A program made the position numbers and the translations under genes. From Agrococcus jejuensis (GTDB lineage: Bacteria; Actinomycetota; Actinomycetes; Actinomycetales; Microbacteriaceae), in assembly GCF_900099705.1 (NCBI RefSeq), contig NZ_LT629695.1, positions 2,108,001 through 2,172,000 of the forward strand: a DNA stretch of 64,000 nucleotides, written 5' to 3'. The notes under the pieces are model-generated. The model ran no database searches. It had not been told where the DNA came from and saw nothing but the letters and a program-made list of their open reading frames with translations. Positions 1-7,541 of the stretch are shown piece after piece (position 1 is the stretch's first letter; each line of letters begins with the position of its first letter).

Positions 1-148
1 CACGGGCGTGCGATCACCGGACGGCGGCTGGTGCATCGGGCCAGCGTGCCACCGACCGCGTCGTCGAGCCTGCGCGAACGATCCGAGCCGCGTGACGGCG
101 AGCCGGGAGCGCCGGGGCGTCCGGCGGAGCGTGCGATTGGATGGGCGC

Positions 149-1378
149 ATGGCGGCGAGCGACGGGGATGCGCGGGTGCCCCGCTCGTTCCGCTGGCTGC
201 TCGCGGCCGAGTCGGCGTCGAGCGTCGGCACGTACGTCACCCTGCTCGCGCTGCAGACGATCGTCGTCGTCACGCTCGGCGGCGACTCCGCCGACACCGG
301 CTTGCTGAGCGCCGCGCGCTGGCTGCCGTACCTCGTCGTCGGCCTGCTCGTGGGCGCGCTCGTCGACCGCATGCGGCGGAAGCCCGTGATGGTGTGGAGC
401 GACGCCGTGCGCGCCGTGCTGCTCGCGGCCATCCCGGCGCTGTGGGTGCTCGACGCCCTCACGCTGCCGACCCTGCTCGTCGTCGTCGTCGCGTACGGCG
501 TCGCGACGGTCGTGAACGACGCCGCGTCGATGGCGTTCCTGCCGCGCCTCGTGTCGGGGGCCTCCTTGCAGGCGGCCCATGCGCGCATCGACACGGCCGA
601 TGCCGTCGCCCAGTCGGGCGGGCCCGCGCTCGGCGGCCTCGTCGTGCGACTCGTCGGCGCCCCGTTCGCGGTGCTCGTGGATGCGGTCGCGTCGGCGTTC
701 GCGGCGCTCGCGGTCGCGCGCATCCGCGTCGACGAGCCCGAGCCCGCCGGGCGGCGCTCGGTGCGCGGCATCCTCGCCGACGTGGGCGAGGGCATCCGCC
801 TCGTCTACCGCGGCACCGCGCTGACGCGGCTCGCGGTCGCGACGCACGTGTGGTTCGCGGCGAACGCCACGTTGGGCGTGCTCGTGGCGCCGTTCGCGCT
901 CACGACGCTCGGGCTCGACGCGGGCGCGTTCGGCATCGTGCTCGCCGCGGCGGGCGTCGGCGCCGTCGTGGGGGCGTCGGTCACGGGATGGGTCGGGCGG
1001 CGCCTGGGCGCGCTGCCGACCGTCGCCGCGTGCCATGGGCTGTCGACGGTCGCGGTGCTCGTGATGGCGGCGGCGGTGCTCGTCGCCTCCTCACCCTCGC
1101 TCGCGACCGTGCTGCTCGGCGCGGGGCAGCTGCTGCATGGCATCGCGATGGGCGCGTCGAACTCGCACGAGATGGCGTACCGGCAGACGCGCACGCCCGA
1201 CGAGGCGCAGGCGCGCGTCAACATGACGATGCGCGCCGCGAACCGCGCCGTCATCGTGGTCGTCGCGCCGATCGCGGGATTCGTGGCGGTGCTCACGGGC
1301 CTGCTGCCGATGCTCGCGGTCTCGGCGGCGCTGTTCGCGACCGCATCCCTCGCGATCGCCCTCCGCCCGCGGAGTTGA
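149..1378 (+). CDS. MFS transporter, probable drug or metabolite exporter
   Basis: Integral membrane protein of 409 residues, predicted to use ion gradients for export. The chain is a series of hydrophobic segments separated by short charged loops. The loop after the second helix, with a VDRMRRKPVM-type stretch near residues 72-81, resembles the MFS motif A region (G-x-L-x-D-R-x-G-R-R). The frame is open further upstream, but that part is arginine-rich and not membrane-like, so the ATG at 149 (MAASDGDARVP) was chosen. The stop codon lies inside a palindrome that follows the gene, and the next gene converges on it. The substrate cannot be told from sequence. The family call is firm, the function is not. 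Confidence 0.85.
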   Translation: MAASDGDARVPRSFRWLLAAESASSVGTYVTLLALQTIVVVTLGGDSADTGLLSAARWLPYLVVGLLVGALVDRMRRKPVMVWSDAVRAVLLAAIPALWVLDALTLPTLLVVVVAYGVATVVNDAASMAFLPRLVSGASLQAAHARIDTADAVAQSGGPALGGLVVRLVGAPFAVLVDAVASAFAALAVARIRVDEPEPAGRRSVRGILADVGEGIRLVYRGTALTRLAVATHVWFAANATLGVLVAPFALTTLGLDAGAFGIVLAAAGVGAVVGASVTGWVGRRLGALPTVAACHGLSTVAVLVMAAAVLVASSPSLATVLLGAGQLLHGIAMGASNSHEMAYRQTRTPDEAQARVNMTMRAANRAVIVVVAPIAGFVAVLTGLLPMLAVSAALFATASLAIALRPRS

Positions 1379-1422
1379 GGACTTCGGCCCGAATCGAGGT
1401 CGCATCGGGCCGAAACCCTCGA
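1375..1422. repeat. Family A palindrome, copy 1 (degenerate)
   Basis: Imperfect inverted repeat. The left arm starts TTGAGGACTTCGGCCCGA and the right arm is its reverse complement with three differences, around a 12-base centre. The stop codon of the upstream MFS gene lies inside the left arm. It sits directly beside the near-perfect copy at 1428-1491, between two convergent genes. Confidence 0.75.
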
Positions 1423-1427
1423 CTCTC

Positions 1428-1491
1428 CGAACGATCTGAGGTTCTCGGCCCTTTCTGACATCAGAAAGGGCCGAGAACCTCAGAACGTTCG
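1428..1491. repeat. Family A palindrome, copy 2 (near-perfect, possible two-way terminator)
   Basis: Arms of 31 bp (1428-1458 and 1461-1491) pair with one mismatch around a 2-base centre. The core is TGAGGTTCTCGGCCC and its reverse complement, and the centre reads TGACATCA. It lies between the convergent MFS and S9 peptidase genes and could stop transcription both ways, but there is no T-tract. Copies A3 and A4 share the GAGGTTYTCGGCC arm and the TGAYRTCA-like centre. Confidence 0.9.
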
Positions 1492-1493
1492 CG

Positions 1494-3509
1494 TCACCAG
1501 GGGAGCGCGTCGGGGATGGGCTGGGTGCCCAGCACGTGCTGGCCGCAGAACGCGAGCACCGTCTCGTTCCACGTGACGGCGTTCGACGGACGCAGCACCC
1601 AGTGGTTCTCATCCGTCAGCTGCAGGAACCGGTGCGGCATCGACGCCGGCGTGCCCCGCCAGCCCGACACGAGATCCCACCACAGCCGCAGCGCCTCGCT
1701 CACGGGCACGCGGTAGTCGCGGTTGCCGTGCGTCACGAGCATCGGCGTCGTGATGGATGCCGCCGAGTGGTGCGGCGAGTACGCGCGGTACCACTCGGGC
1801 AGGTCGTCGGGGTGGCCGTGCACGCGCACCTTGTGCGACGCGGCATCGGTCGTCGTGTGCTGCTGGTCGAGCGCCCACAGGCCCGCGTGGGTCACGATCG
1901 CGCCGAAGCGGTCGGAGTGGCCGGCGATCCAGTTCGTCATGAACCCGCCGAAGGATGCGCCGAGCAGCGCCGTGCGCGACGCGTCGAGCGTGCGGCGGGT
2001 GAGCACGCGGTCGAGCAGCGTCTCGCACTCGTGCCACACGACGTCGGGGCGGCGCGGCCAGCCGCGGTTGAGGCCCTCGTGGCCGTAGCCGGTCGACATC
2101 GCGGGGTCGGGCAGCAGCACGGCCCAGCCGCGGGCGACGGCGAGCCACGGGTTCCAGCGCCAGCTCCACGCGTTGTACGAGCCGTGCGGGCCGCCGTGGA
2201 TCCACAGCATCACCGGCGCGGGCGCCTTCGTGCTCGCCGCGGCCGGCGTGCAGAGCCAGCCGCCCACCGTCACGCCGTCGACGTCGGTCTCGACCCACTC
2301 GACGCGGCCGGGCAGGGCGCCGACGCCGCCGGGTGCGGGGATCGGCGTCGCCGTCACCGCGCCGCGACCGGCGAGCGGGATGCGCACGGGTGCGGGCGGC
2401 GAGGCCATGTCGGTGCGCAGGGCGAAGACGGCGCGACCGTCGACGGCGGGCGCGAGCGCCGAGTGCGGCGCGTCGTCGACGAGCGTGCGCACCGCGCCCG
2501 TCGCCGCATCCACCAGCAGCACGGCGCCGCGCGAGTGCAGGTCGCCCGCGACGACGAGGCGCGCGTCGTCGACCCACGCGTACGAGCCGATCGTGAGGTC
2601 GCCGACGTCGACCGTCACGGGGTCGCCGCTGCCGAGCGGGTGCAGCTCGAGGAAGTCGTACGAGGTGTCGGTGGGCGTCGAGGTCGTGACGCGCGTCACG
2701 GCGACGCGCGTGCCGTCGGGCGACAGGCGCGGACCCGACCAGCCGTGCCCGGCGGTCGGCTTCAGCAGCATCCGCCTCCGCCGCGTGCGCACGTCGATCG
2801 CGGCGATGCCCGTGCGCGTCTCGCCGCCGGTCGTGCGCGTCGTCCAGGTCGTGACGGCGGTCGCGCCGTCGCGGGCGAGGTCGGCGGAGGCGTTCGTGAG
2901 CGCCACCGTGTCGGCGCCCGGCGTGAGCTCGCGCAGCTCGCCGTCGTACGACACGTGCACGAGGCGCGTCGACTGGTCGCCGAGCTCGTGGTCCCAGTAG
3001 CGGATGGGCATGCCCGTGTGCCAGATCGTGGTGCGCTTCGCGGCGGCGCGGGCGTCGCGGCGGGCGGCGTCGTCGGCGAGCGAGCCGCCGGCGAGCACCT
3101 GCGTCGTCGCGAGCATCGAGCCGTCGTCGGCGACGGCGACGAGGCCGAGGCCGCCGGGCGCGGCGGCGACGACGCGCGCCTCGCCGTGCTCGGGCAGGCG
3201 CCAGATCGCGGGGCCGTCGTCGTCGTGCTCGCCCGTGGGGTCGGGGCGGGCGGATGCGAACAGCAGCGAGCCGTCGGGCGCGAACCGGGGCGCGGACTCG
3301 CCCTTCGCCGACCACGTCAGTCGGCGCGCTGCGGCGCCGCCGGCGGGGTCGAGCTCCCACAGCGCCGAGGGCGTGCGGGACAGGTCGTCGGTGGCCTGCG
3401 AGATCTGCGCCACGAGCCTGCCGTCTGGCCCGGCTGCGAGCCCCGCGATGCGCGGGATGCGCAGCAGCCCCTCGATGTCGGTCCAGTCCTCGAAGCGCGT
3501 CTCACCCAT
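1494..3509 (-). CDS. S9 family serine peptidase (prolyl oligopeptidase / acylaminoacyl peptidase type)
   Basis: Cytosolic peptidase of 671 residues that should remove residues or acyl-residues from short peptides. The first ~400 residues are a beta-propeller-like region with repeats such as APDGSLLF and LSPDGTRVAV. The C-terminal alpha/beta hydrolase domain has the oxyanion-side WIHGGPHG motif, the nucleophile elbow GASFGG (Ser519), the acid in GNRDYRVP (Asp598) and the catalytic His in ENHW (His636). Triad and length match the S9C group. No signal peptide is visible. It is transcribed away from apt, with a palindrome between them, and nothing in the context fixes the substrate. Confidence 0.9.
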   Translation of the reverse strand: MGETRFEDWTDIEGLLRIPRIAGLAAGPDGRLVAQISQATDDLSRTPSALWELDPAGGAAARRLTWSAKGESAPRFAPDGSLLFASARPDPTGEHDDDGPAIWRLPEHGEARVVAAAPGGLGLVAVADDGSMLATTQVLAGGSLADDAARRDARAAAKRTTIWHTGMPIRYWDHELGDQSTRLVHVSYDGELRELTPGADTVALTNASADLARDGATAVTTWTTRTTGGETRTGIAAIDVRTRRRRMLLKPTAGHGWSGPRLSPDGTRVAVTRVTTSTPTDTSYDFLELHPLGSGDPVTVDVGDLTIGSYAWVDDARLVVAGDLHSRGAVLLVDAATGAVRTLVDDAPHSALAPAVDGRAVFALRTDMASPPAPVRIPLAGRGAVTATPIPAPGGVGALPGRVEWVETDVDGVTVGGWLCTPAAASTKAPAPVMLWIHGGPHGSYNAWSWRWNPWLAVARGWAVLLPDPAMSTGYGHEGLNRGWPRRPDVVWHECETLLDRVLTRRTLDASRTALLGASFGGFMTNWIAGHSDRFGAIVTHAGLWALDQQHTTTDAASHKVRVHGHPDDLPEWYRAYSPHHSAASITTPMLVTHGNRDYRVPVSEALRLWWDLVSGWRGTPASMPHRFLQLTDENHWVLRPSNAVTWNETVLAFCGQHVLGTQPIPDALPW

Positions 3510-3532
3510 CCTTCGACGCTATCGGGCTCAGA

Positions 3533-3586
3533 GAATTGAGGTTTTCGGCCGCTTGTGATGTCAAAAGCGGCCGAAAACCTCAATTC
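3533..3586. repeat. Family A palindrome, copy 3
   Basis: Perfect 22-bp arms (3533-3554 and 3565-3586; core TTGAGGTTTTCGGCC and its reverse complement) around a 10-base centre containing TGATGTCA. It begins 4 bases past the apt stop and ends before the S9 peptidase start, so here it could act as the apt terminator. Confidence 0.9.
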
Positions 3587-3589
3587 CGT

Positions 3590-4114
3590 TCAGGCGGTGA
3601 AGACGGCGTGCGTGGCGGGGACTCGGGCTCGGCCGCCGAGGTCGGCGAGCTCGAGGATCACCGCGACGCCCGCGACGGTGCCGCCGAGGCGCTCGACGAG
3701 CGACAGCGCCGCCGCGAGCGTGCCGCCCGTCGCGAGCACGTCGTCCACGAGCAGCACGCGGCGGCCCGTGAGGTCGCCGGAGGCCTCGATCGTCGCGACG
3801 TCGTACTCGAGCGCGTAGTCGACCGACGCCGTGGGATGCGGCGTCTTGCCCGCCTTGCGGATGGGCAGCAGCCCCGTGCGCGCCGTCGCCGCGACGGTGC
3901 CCGCGAGCAGGAAGCCGCGCGCCTCGACGCCGGCGACGATGTCGAACTCGCCGTCGAACGGTGCCGCGAGCGCCGCGGTCACGTCGGCGAGCGCATCGGC
4001 GTCGGCGAGCATCGGCGCGATGTCACGGAAGAGGATGCCGGGCTTCGGGAAGTCCGGCGTGAGGGCGATGAGCGACTCGGCGCGAGCGAGGGCGTCGGCG
4101 GAGGGATGCGGCAC
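3590..4114 (-). CDS. apt: Adenine phosphoribosyltransferase
   Basis: Purine salvage enzyme converting adenine plus PRPP to AMP and pyrophosphate. The 174-residue chain carries the family start pattern DFPKPGILFRDI (about residues 20-31), the EARGFLL adenine-site region and the PRPP-binding loop VLLVDDVLATGGT. The GTG at 4114 was chosen because the protein then begins just before the conserved PSADALARAE stretch; the extension upstream runs into a repeat. Length matches short bacterial Apt. In many actinobacteria apt lies beside relA/secD; here it stands alone beside a PadR operon. Seven de novo purine genes lie further along the window. Confidence 0.93.
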   Translation of the reverse strand: MPHPSADALARAESLIALTPDFPKPGILFRDIAPMLADADALADVTAALAAPFDGEFDIVAGVEARGFLLAGTVAATARTGLLPIRKAGKTPHPTASVDYALEYDVATIEASGDLTGRRVLLVDDVLATGGTLAAALSLVERLGGTVAGVAVILELADLGGRARVPATHAVFTA

Positions 4115-4144
4115 GGGTCCCAGAGTAGGGGTGCGGTTCCTCAA

Positions 4145-4305
4145 CAGCTGGTCGAGGAGCGCGCGAGCCCCTGGGCGAGCCCGCGTCACGAGACCACGCG
4201 ACTCGCTGCTCCTGCCCAGCCATGTGTGTGGTCGCGTCGAGCGCGCACCTCACGTGGTCTCGTGACGGCTCCTCGCCTGCGGCTCGGGGCCTCCTCGACC
4301 AGCGG
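4145..4305. repeat. Family B palindromic element, copy 1
   Basis: Element of about 160 bp opening with CAGCTGGTCGAGGAGCGCG and closing with CTCCTCGACCAGCG. An inner inverted pair CGTCACGAGACCACGCG ... CGTGGTCTCGTGACG flanks a variable centre. It lies between the divergent apt and padR genes, so it cannot simply be a terminator. Two more copies are at 7375-7533 and 39825-39984. No ORF of transposase type is inside. Confidence 0.85.
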
Positions 4306-4331
4306 GTGGGGTGGCGACCGCCTCCCAGGGC

Positions 4332-4382
4332 TTGCCACATCCACTATTCAGTGTCACTATCTACTGGTAGTCAACGTCACTG
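4332..4382 (+). promoter_or_regulatory. Probable promoter and operator of the PadR-ABC operon
   Basis: A TTGCCA hexamer (4332-4337) and CACTAT (4355-4360) are 17 bp apart and could be the -35 and -10 boxes. Around and after them is dyad symmetry: CAGTG at 4349-4353 against CACTG at 4378-4382, and CTAC/GTAG at 4361-4370. This is lower in GC than anything nearby. Autoregulation by the adjacent PadR protein is typical of the family, but the site differs from the ATGT-N8-ACAT operator. Assignment by eye. Confidence 0.5.
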
Positions 4383-4401
4383 AGTACCGAAGGAGGGGCC
4401 G

Positions 4402-4752
4402 ATGCCCAAGCAGGTGACCGAGATGCTCAAGGGCATCCTCGAGGGCATCGTGCTCGCGACCCTCGGCCGGCGATCCGCCTACGGGTACGAGATCACCGCC
4501 GAGCTGCGCGAGCGCGGCTTCGCCGACATCGCCGAGGGCACGATCTACGCCCTGCTGACCCGCATCGAGCAGCGCGGCCTCGTCGACGTCGCCAAGGTGC
4601 CCAGCGAGAAGGGCCCGCCCCGCAAGGTCTACGCGCTCAACGCGGCAGGCCGCACCGCCCTCGAGGAGTTCTGGGCCACCTACGACCTCCTCGCCACCCG
4701 CCTCGCCGGCCTCCGCGACGACGCCGCCGGCACCACGACCACCCAGGAGTGA
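4402..4752 (+). CDS. PadR family transcriptional regulator
   Basis: Winged-helix repressor of 116 residues. The N-terminal part (LKGILEGIVLATLGRR, then YGYEITAELRERGF) and the wing region (EGTIYALLTRIEQRGLV, then GPPRKVYALNAAGR) are diagnostic of PadR. Short PadR proteins of this size dimerise and commonly repress a neighbouring transporter. The start ATG is preceded by AAGGAGGGG. It is first in an operon with a DUF1048 protein and an ABC exporter, and all joints are within a few bases. A ligand that also serves as export substrate is the usual arrangement; its identity is unknown. Confidence 0.92.
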   Translation: MPKQVTEMLKGILEGIVLATLGRRSAYGYEITAELRERGFADIAEGTIYALLTRIEQRGLVDVAKVPSEKGPPRKVYALNAAGRTALEEFWATYDLLATRLAGLRDDAAGTTTTQE

Positions 4753-4754
4753 CC

Positions 4755-5126
4755 ATGCGAAACCCCATCGAGCTCATCGTCGGCGACCTCGCCCAGAAGC
4801 GGCAGTACCGCGAGTACCGTGCCCGCGTGAAGGGCCTCGCCGAGCCGTACCGCACCACGGGCCTCGCCCTCGAGCGCTACCTGCTGAACCTCGGCGCCGG
4901 CAGCGACAGCGAGCAGATGCTGCGCATGCTCGACGACCTCGCGACCCTGCTCGAGCAGGGCCTCGCCGACGGCACGCCCGTGCGCGACGTCGTCGGCGAC
5001 GACCCCGTCGAGTTCGCCGAGGCGCACCTCGCCAACTACCCGCAGGGCTCGTGGATCCAGAAGGAGCGCACCCGCCTCGCCACCTCGATCGCCGACGCGA
5101 TCGACGACGCAGGAGGCGACGCGTGA
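4755..5126 (+). CDS. DUF1048-like protein
   Basis: Soluble, acidic, helical protein of 123 residues. The pattern AQKRQYREYRARVKGL followed by YRTTGLALERYLL resembles the DUF1048 family, which is repeatedly found between PadR regulators and DrrAB-type ABC exporters. The ATG at 4755 is preferred to the overlapping GTG at 4749 because AGGAG (4745-4749) is then correctly spaced. Its stop overlaps the start of the ATPase gene. Molecular function is unknown; the conserved operon position suggests a role linked to sensing or to the exporter. Confidence 0.75.
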   Translation: MRNPIELIVGDLAQKRQYREYRARVKGLAEPYRTTGLALERYLLNLGAGSDSEQMLRMLDDLATLLEQGLADGTPVRDVVGDDPVEFAEAHLANYPQGSWIQKERTRLATSIADAIDDAGGDA

Positions 5127-5923
5127 CCGCCGCCGCGATCTCCGTCCGAGGCATCGAGAAGTCGTTCCGCGACCTCCCCGTGCTGCGCGGCGTCGACCTC
5201 GACGTCGCACCCGGCACGATCGTGGCGCTGCTCGGCTCGAACGGCGCGGGCAAGACGACGCTCGTGCGCATCCTCGCCACGCTGCTGCGAGCGGATGCCG
5301 GCACCGCATCCGTCGCCGGCCACGACGTGCGCGGCGCGGCCCAGCGCGTGCGCGAGGCGCTGAGCCTCACGGGCCAGTTCGCCGCCGTCGACGAGGTGCT
5401 GACCGGCCGTGAGAACCTCGCGCTCGTCGCCCGCCTGCGGCACCTGCCCGATCCGCACGGCATCGCCGACCGGCTGCTCGCGCGCTTCTCGCTCACCGAC
5501 GCCGGCGGCCGCCGCGCCGCCACCTACTCCGGCGGCATGCGTCGCCGGCTCGACATCGCGATGAGCCTCGTCGGCGACCCGCGCGTCGTCGTGCTCGACG
5601 AGCCGACGACGGGCCTCGACCCGCAGGCGCGCATCGAGGTGTGGGATGCCGTGCGAGAGCTCGCGCGCGCCGGCACGACCGTGCTGCTCACGACCCAGCA
5701 CCTGGAGGAGGCGGAGCAGCTCGCCGACCGCATCGCGATCCTGCACCGCGGCGTCATCGTGCACCACGGCACGCTCGACGAGCTGCGCGCCCTGCTGCCG
5801 CAGGCGACGGTCGAGATGGTCGAGCGGCAGCCGTCGCTCGAGGAGGTCTTCCTCGCGATCGTCGGGGCCGACGAGACCGCACTTGACGCGTCCGAACTCG
5901 CACCGAAGGAGGAGCCCCGATGA
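5123..5923 (+). CDS. ABC transporter ATP-binding protein (DrrA type)
   Basis: Nucleotide-binding subunit of an exporter, 266 residues. Walker A is GSNGAGKT (38-45), the signature is YSGGM (135-139), Walker B is RVVVLDEPTTGLD (about 154-166), and the switch His is in TTQHLEEAEQL. The C-terminal ~60 residues, with PSLEEVFLAIVG, are the extension found in DrrA-like drug exporters. The start is the GTG at 5123, overlapping the preceding stop by four bases behind AGGAGGCG. It pairs with the permease encoded next. Confidence 0.93.
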   Translation: MTAAAISVRGIEKSFRDLPVLRGVDLDVAPGTIVALLGSNGAGKTTLVRILATLLRADAGTASVAGHDVRGAAQRVREALSLTGQFAAVDEVLTGRENLALVARLRHLPDPHGIADRLLARFSLTDAGGRRAATYSGGMRRRLDIAMSLVGDPRVVVLDEPTTGLDPQARIEVWDAVRELARAGTTVLLTTQHLEEAEQLADRIAILHRGVIVHHGTLDELRALLPQATVEMVERQPSLEEVFLAIVGADETALDASELAPKEEPR

Positions 5924-6681
5924 CCACGCACGCCGTCGCCGACACCGCGACCCTCACCGGCCGGTCGCTGCGCCACATCCTGCGCAGCCCCGACACCATC
6001 GTCACGACCGCCGTCATGCCGATCGCGTTCCTGCTGCTCTTCACGTTCGTGCTCGGCGGCGCGATCGACGTCGGCGACGCGGCGTACGTCGACTACCTGC
6101 TGCCGGGCATCCTGCTCATCACGGTCGCGTCGGGCATCGCGTACACGTCGTACCGGCTGTTCCTCGACCTGCAGGGCGGCATCGTCGAGCGCTTCCAGAC
6201 GATGCCGATCGCCCGGTCGTCGGTGCTGTGGGCGCACGTGCTCACGTCGATCGTCGCGAACCTCGTGTCGCTCGCGGTCGTCGTGGGCGCGGCGCTGCTC
6301 ATGGGATTCCGGTCGTCGGCGAGCGTGCTCGAGTGGCTCGCCGTCGTGGGCATCCTCGTGCTCTTCACGCTCGCGCTCACGTGGGTCGCGGTCATCGCCG
6401 GGCTGTCGGCGAGGAGCGTGGATGGGGCGAGCGCGTTCTCGTACCCGCTCATCCTCCTGCCGTTCGTGTCCTCGGCGTTCGTGCCGACCGAGTCGATGCC
6501 CGGTCCCGTGCGCTGGTTCGCCGAGCACCAGCCGGTCACGTCGATCGTCGACTCCATCCGCGCGCTGCTCGCCGGGGATGCGGTGGGCAGCGAGCTGTGG
6601 ATCGCGCTCGCGTGGATGGTGGGCATCCTCGCGGTGGCCGCCGTCGTCGCGACGGTGCTGTACCGGCGGCGGGTGCGCTGA
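5920..6681 (+). CDS. ABC transporter permease (DrrB / ABC-2 type)
   Basis: Membrane subunit of 253 residues with about six hydrophobic segments, matching the ABC-2 permease family. It has the family's pattern of a first helix after SLRHILRSPDTIVTT, a central RFQTMPIARSSVLW loop, and FVPTESMPGPVRWFAEHQPV before the last helix. The ATG overlaps the ATPase stop and follows AAGGAGGAG. With the upstream ATPase it should form a homodimer-based exporter controlled by PadR. DrrAB-type pumps often export hydrophobic drugs, but the substrate here is unknown. Confidence 0.9.
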   Translation: MTTHAVADTATLTGRSLRHILRSPDTIVTTAVMPIAFLLLFTFVLGGAIDVGDAAYVDYLLPGILLITVASGIAYTSYRLFLDLQGGIVERFQTMPIARSSVLWAHVLTSIVANLVSLAVVVGAALLMGFRSSASVLEWLAVVGILVLFTLALTWVAVIAGLSARSVDGASAFSYPLILLPFVSSAFVPTESMPGPVRWFAEHQPVTSIVDSIRALLAGDAVGSELWIALAWMVGILAVAAVVATVLYRRRVR

Positions 6682-6743
6682 GCGGGCCGACGCCGGGCCG
6701 CGCGTGGGCGCGTGGCCCGACGTCCGCATGCTGGGATGGACCC

Positions 6744-7349
6744 ATGACCGCACGCATCCCCGACCCCGCGACCCTCGAGGGCGACGTCATCCGCCTCGAG
6801 CCCCTCACGCACGAGGTGCTGCTCGAGCTGCGCGACGCGATCGGCGTGCCCGAGGTGTTCGCGGGCGGCTACTGCGGCGGCCCGGCGGCGCTCGACGCGT
6901 CGGATGCGGGATGGATCGCGTGGGCCGAGCGCACGTACCCGTGGCACGCGCGGCCGTTCGCGATCCGCCTCCGCAGCGAGGGTCGCCTCGTGGGCACGAC
7001 GTCGCTCGCCGACCTCGACGAGGCCACCGAGCAGGCGCACGTCGGCTGGACCGCCTACGCCCCCGACGTCTGGGGCACGGCCGTGAACCCCGAGGCGAAG
7101 CTGCTCGTGCTCGGCCACGCGTTCGCGCACGGCTTCGGTCGCGTGCGCATCCAGGCGGATGCAGCCAACCACCGCTCGCGCGCAGCGATCGCTCGGCTCG
7201 GCGCCACGTACGAAGGCGTGCTGCGGCGCATGCGACAGGATGCGGCGGGCACGTGGCGCGACGTCGCGGTGCACTCGATCCTCGTCGACGAGTGGCCCGC
7301 GGTGCGCGACGCCCTCACGCAGCGGGTGCGCACGGCGCGGAGGCCGTAG
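6744..7349 (+). CDS. GNAT family N-acetyltransferase (RimJ/RimL-like)
   Basis: Acetyl-CoA-dependent acyltransferase of 201 residues. The chain follows the RimJ/RimL-type layout: GDVIRLEPLTHEVLLEL at the start, GRLVGTTSLADLDEA (beta strands 2-4), HVGWTAYAPDVWGTAVNPEAK in the middle, and RVRIQADAANHRSRAAIARLGATYEGVLRR at the end, where the NxxS.AAIxxLGF-like helix sits. The start is the ATG at 6744, 62 bp after the permease; it may be cotranscribed or have its own promoter. The acceptor is unknown. Confidence 0.88.
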   Translation: MTARIPDPATLEGDVIRLEPLTHEVLLELRDAIGVPEVFAGGYCGGPAALDASDAGWIAWAERTYPWHARPFAIRLRSEGRLVGTTSLADLDEATEQAHVGWTAYAPDVWGTAVNPEAKLLVLGHAFAHGFGRVRIQADAANHRSRAAIARLGATYEGVLRRMRQDAAGTWRDVAVHSILVDEWPAVRDALTQRVRTARRP

Positions 7350-7374
7350 GACCCACCAACGATCGGGCTCCCAC

Positions 7375-7533
7375 CAGCTGGTCGAGGAGGCCCCGAGCCG
7401 GAGGCGAGGAGCCGTCACGAGACCTCGCGACGTGCCCGCTGCACGCGACCACGCGCGTGACTGGGCGGGAGCGGCGGTCGCGTGGTCTCGTGACGCGTGC
7501 TCGCTGCGCTCGCGCGCTCCTCGACCGGCTGCT
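7375..7533. repeat. Family B palindromic element, copy 2
   Basis: Same element as at 4145-4305: it opens CAGCTGGTCGAGGAG, has the inner pair CGTCACGAGACC ... GGTCTCGTGACG, and closes CTCCTCGACCGGCTG. It fills the interval between the convergent acetyltransferase and GT87 genes and ends 8 bases before the latter's stop. Confidence 0.85.
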
Positions 7534-7541
7534 GACGGGCG

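Noticed and set aside
14..1036. Long ORFs antisense or out of frame to the real genes throughout the window (for example 14-1036 minus, 1536-3539 plus, 37145-39706 minus)
   Set aside because: They are Arg/His/Ala-rich, lack family motifs and mirror the codon structure of a convincing gene on the other frame; in DNA of this GC content such shadows are expected.
4145..4305. Family B considered as an insertion sequence
   Set aside because: It is only about 160 bp, has no ORF of transposase type and no visible target duplication; at most it is a non-autonomous element.
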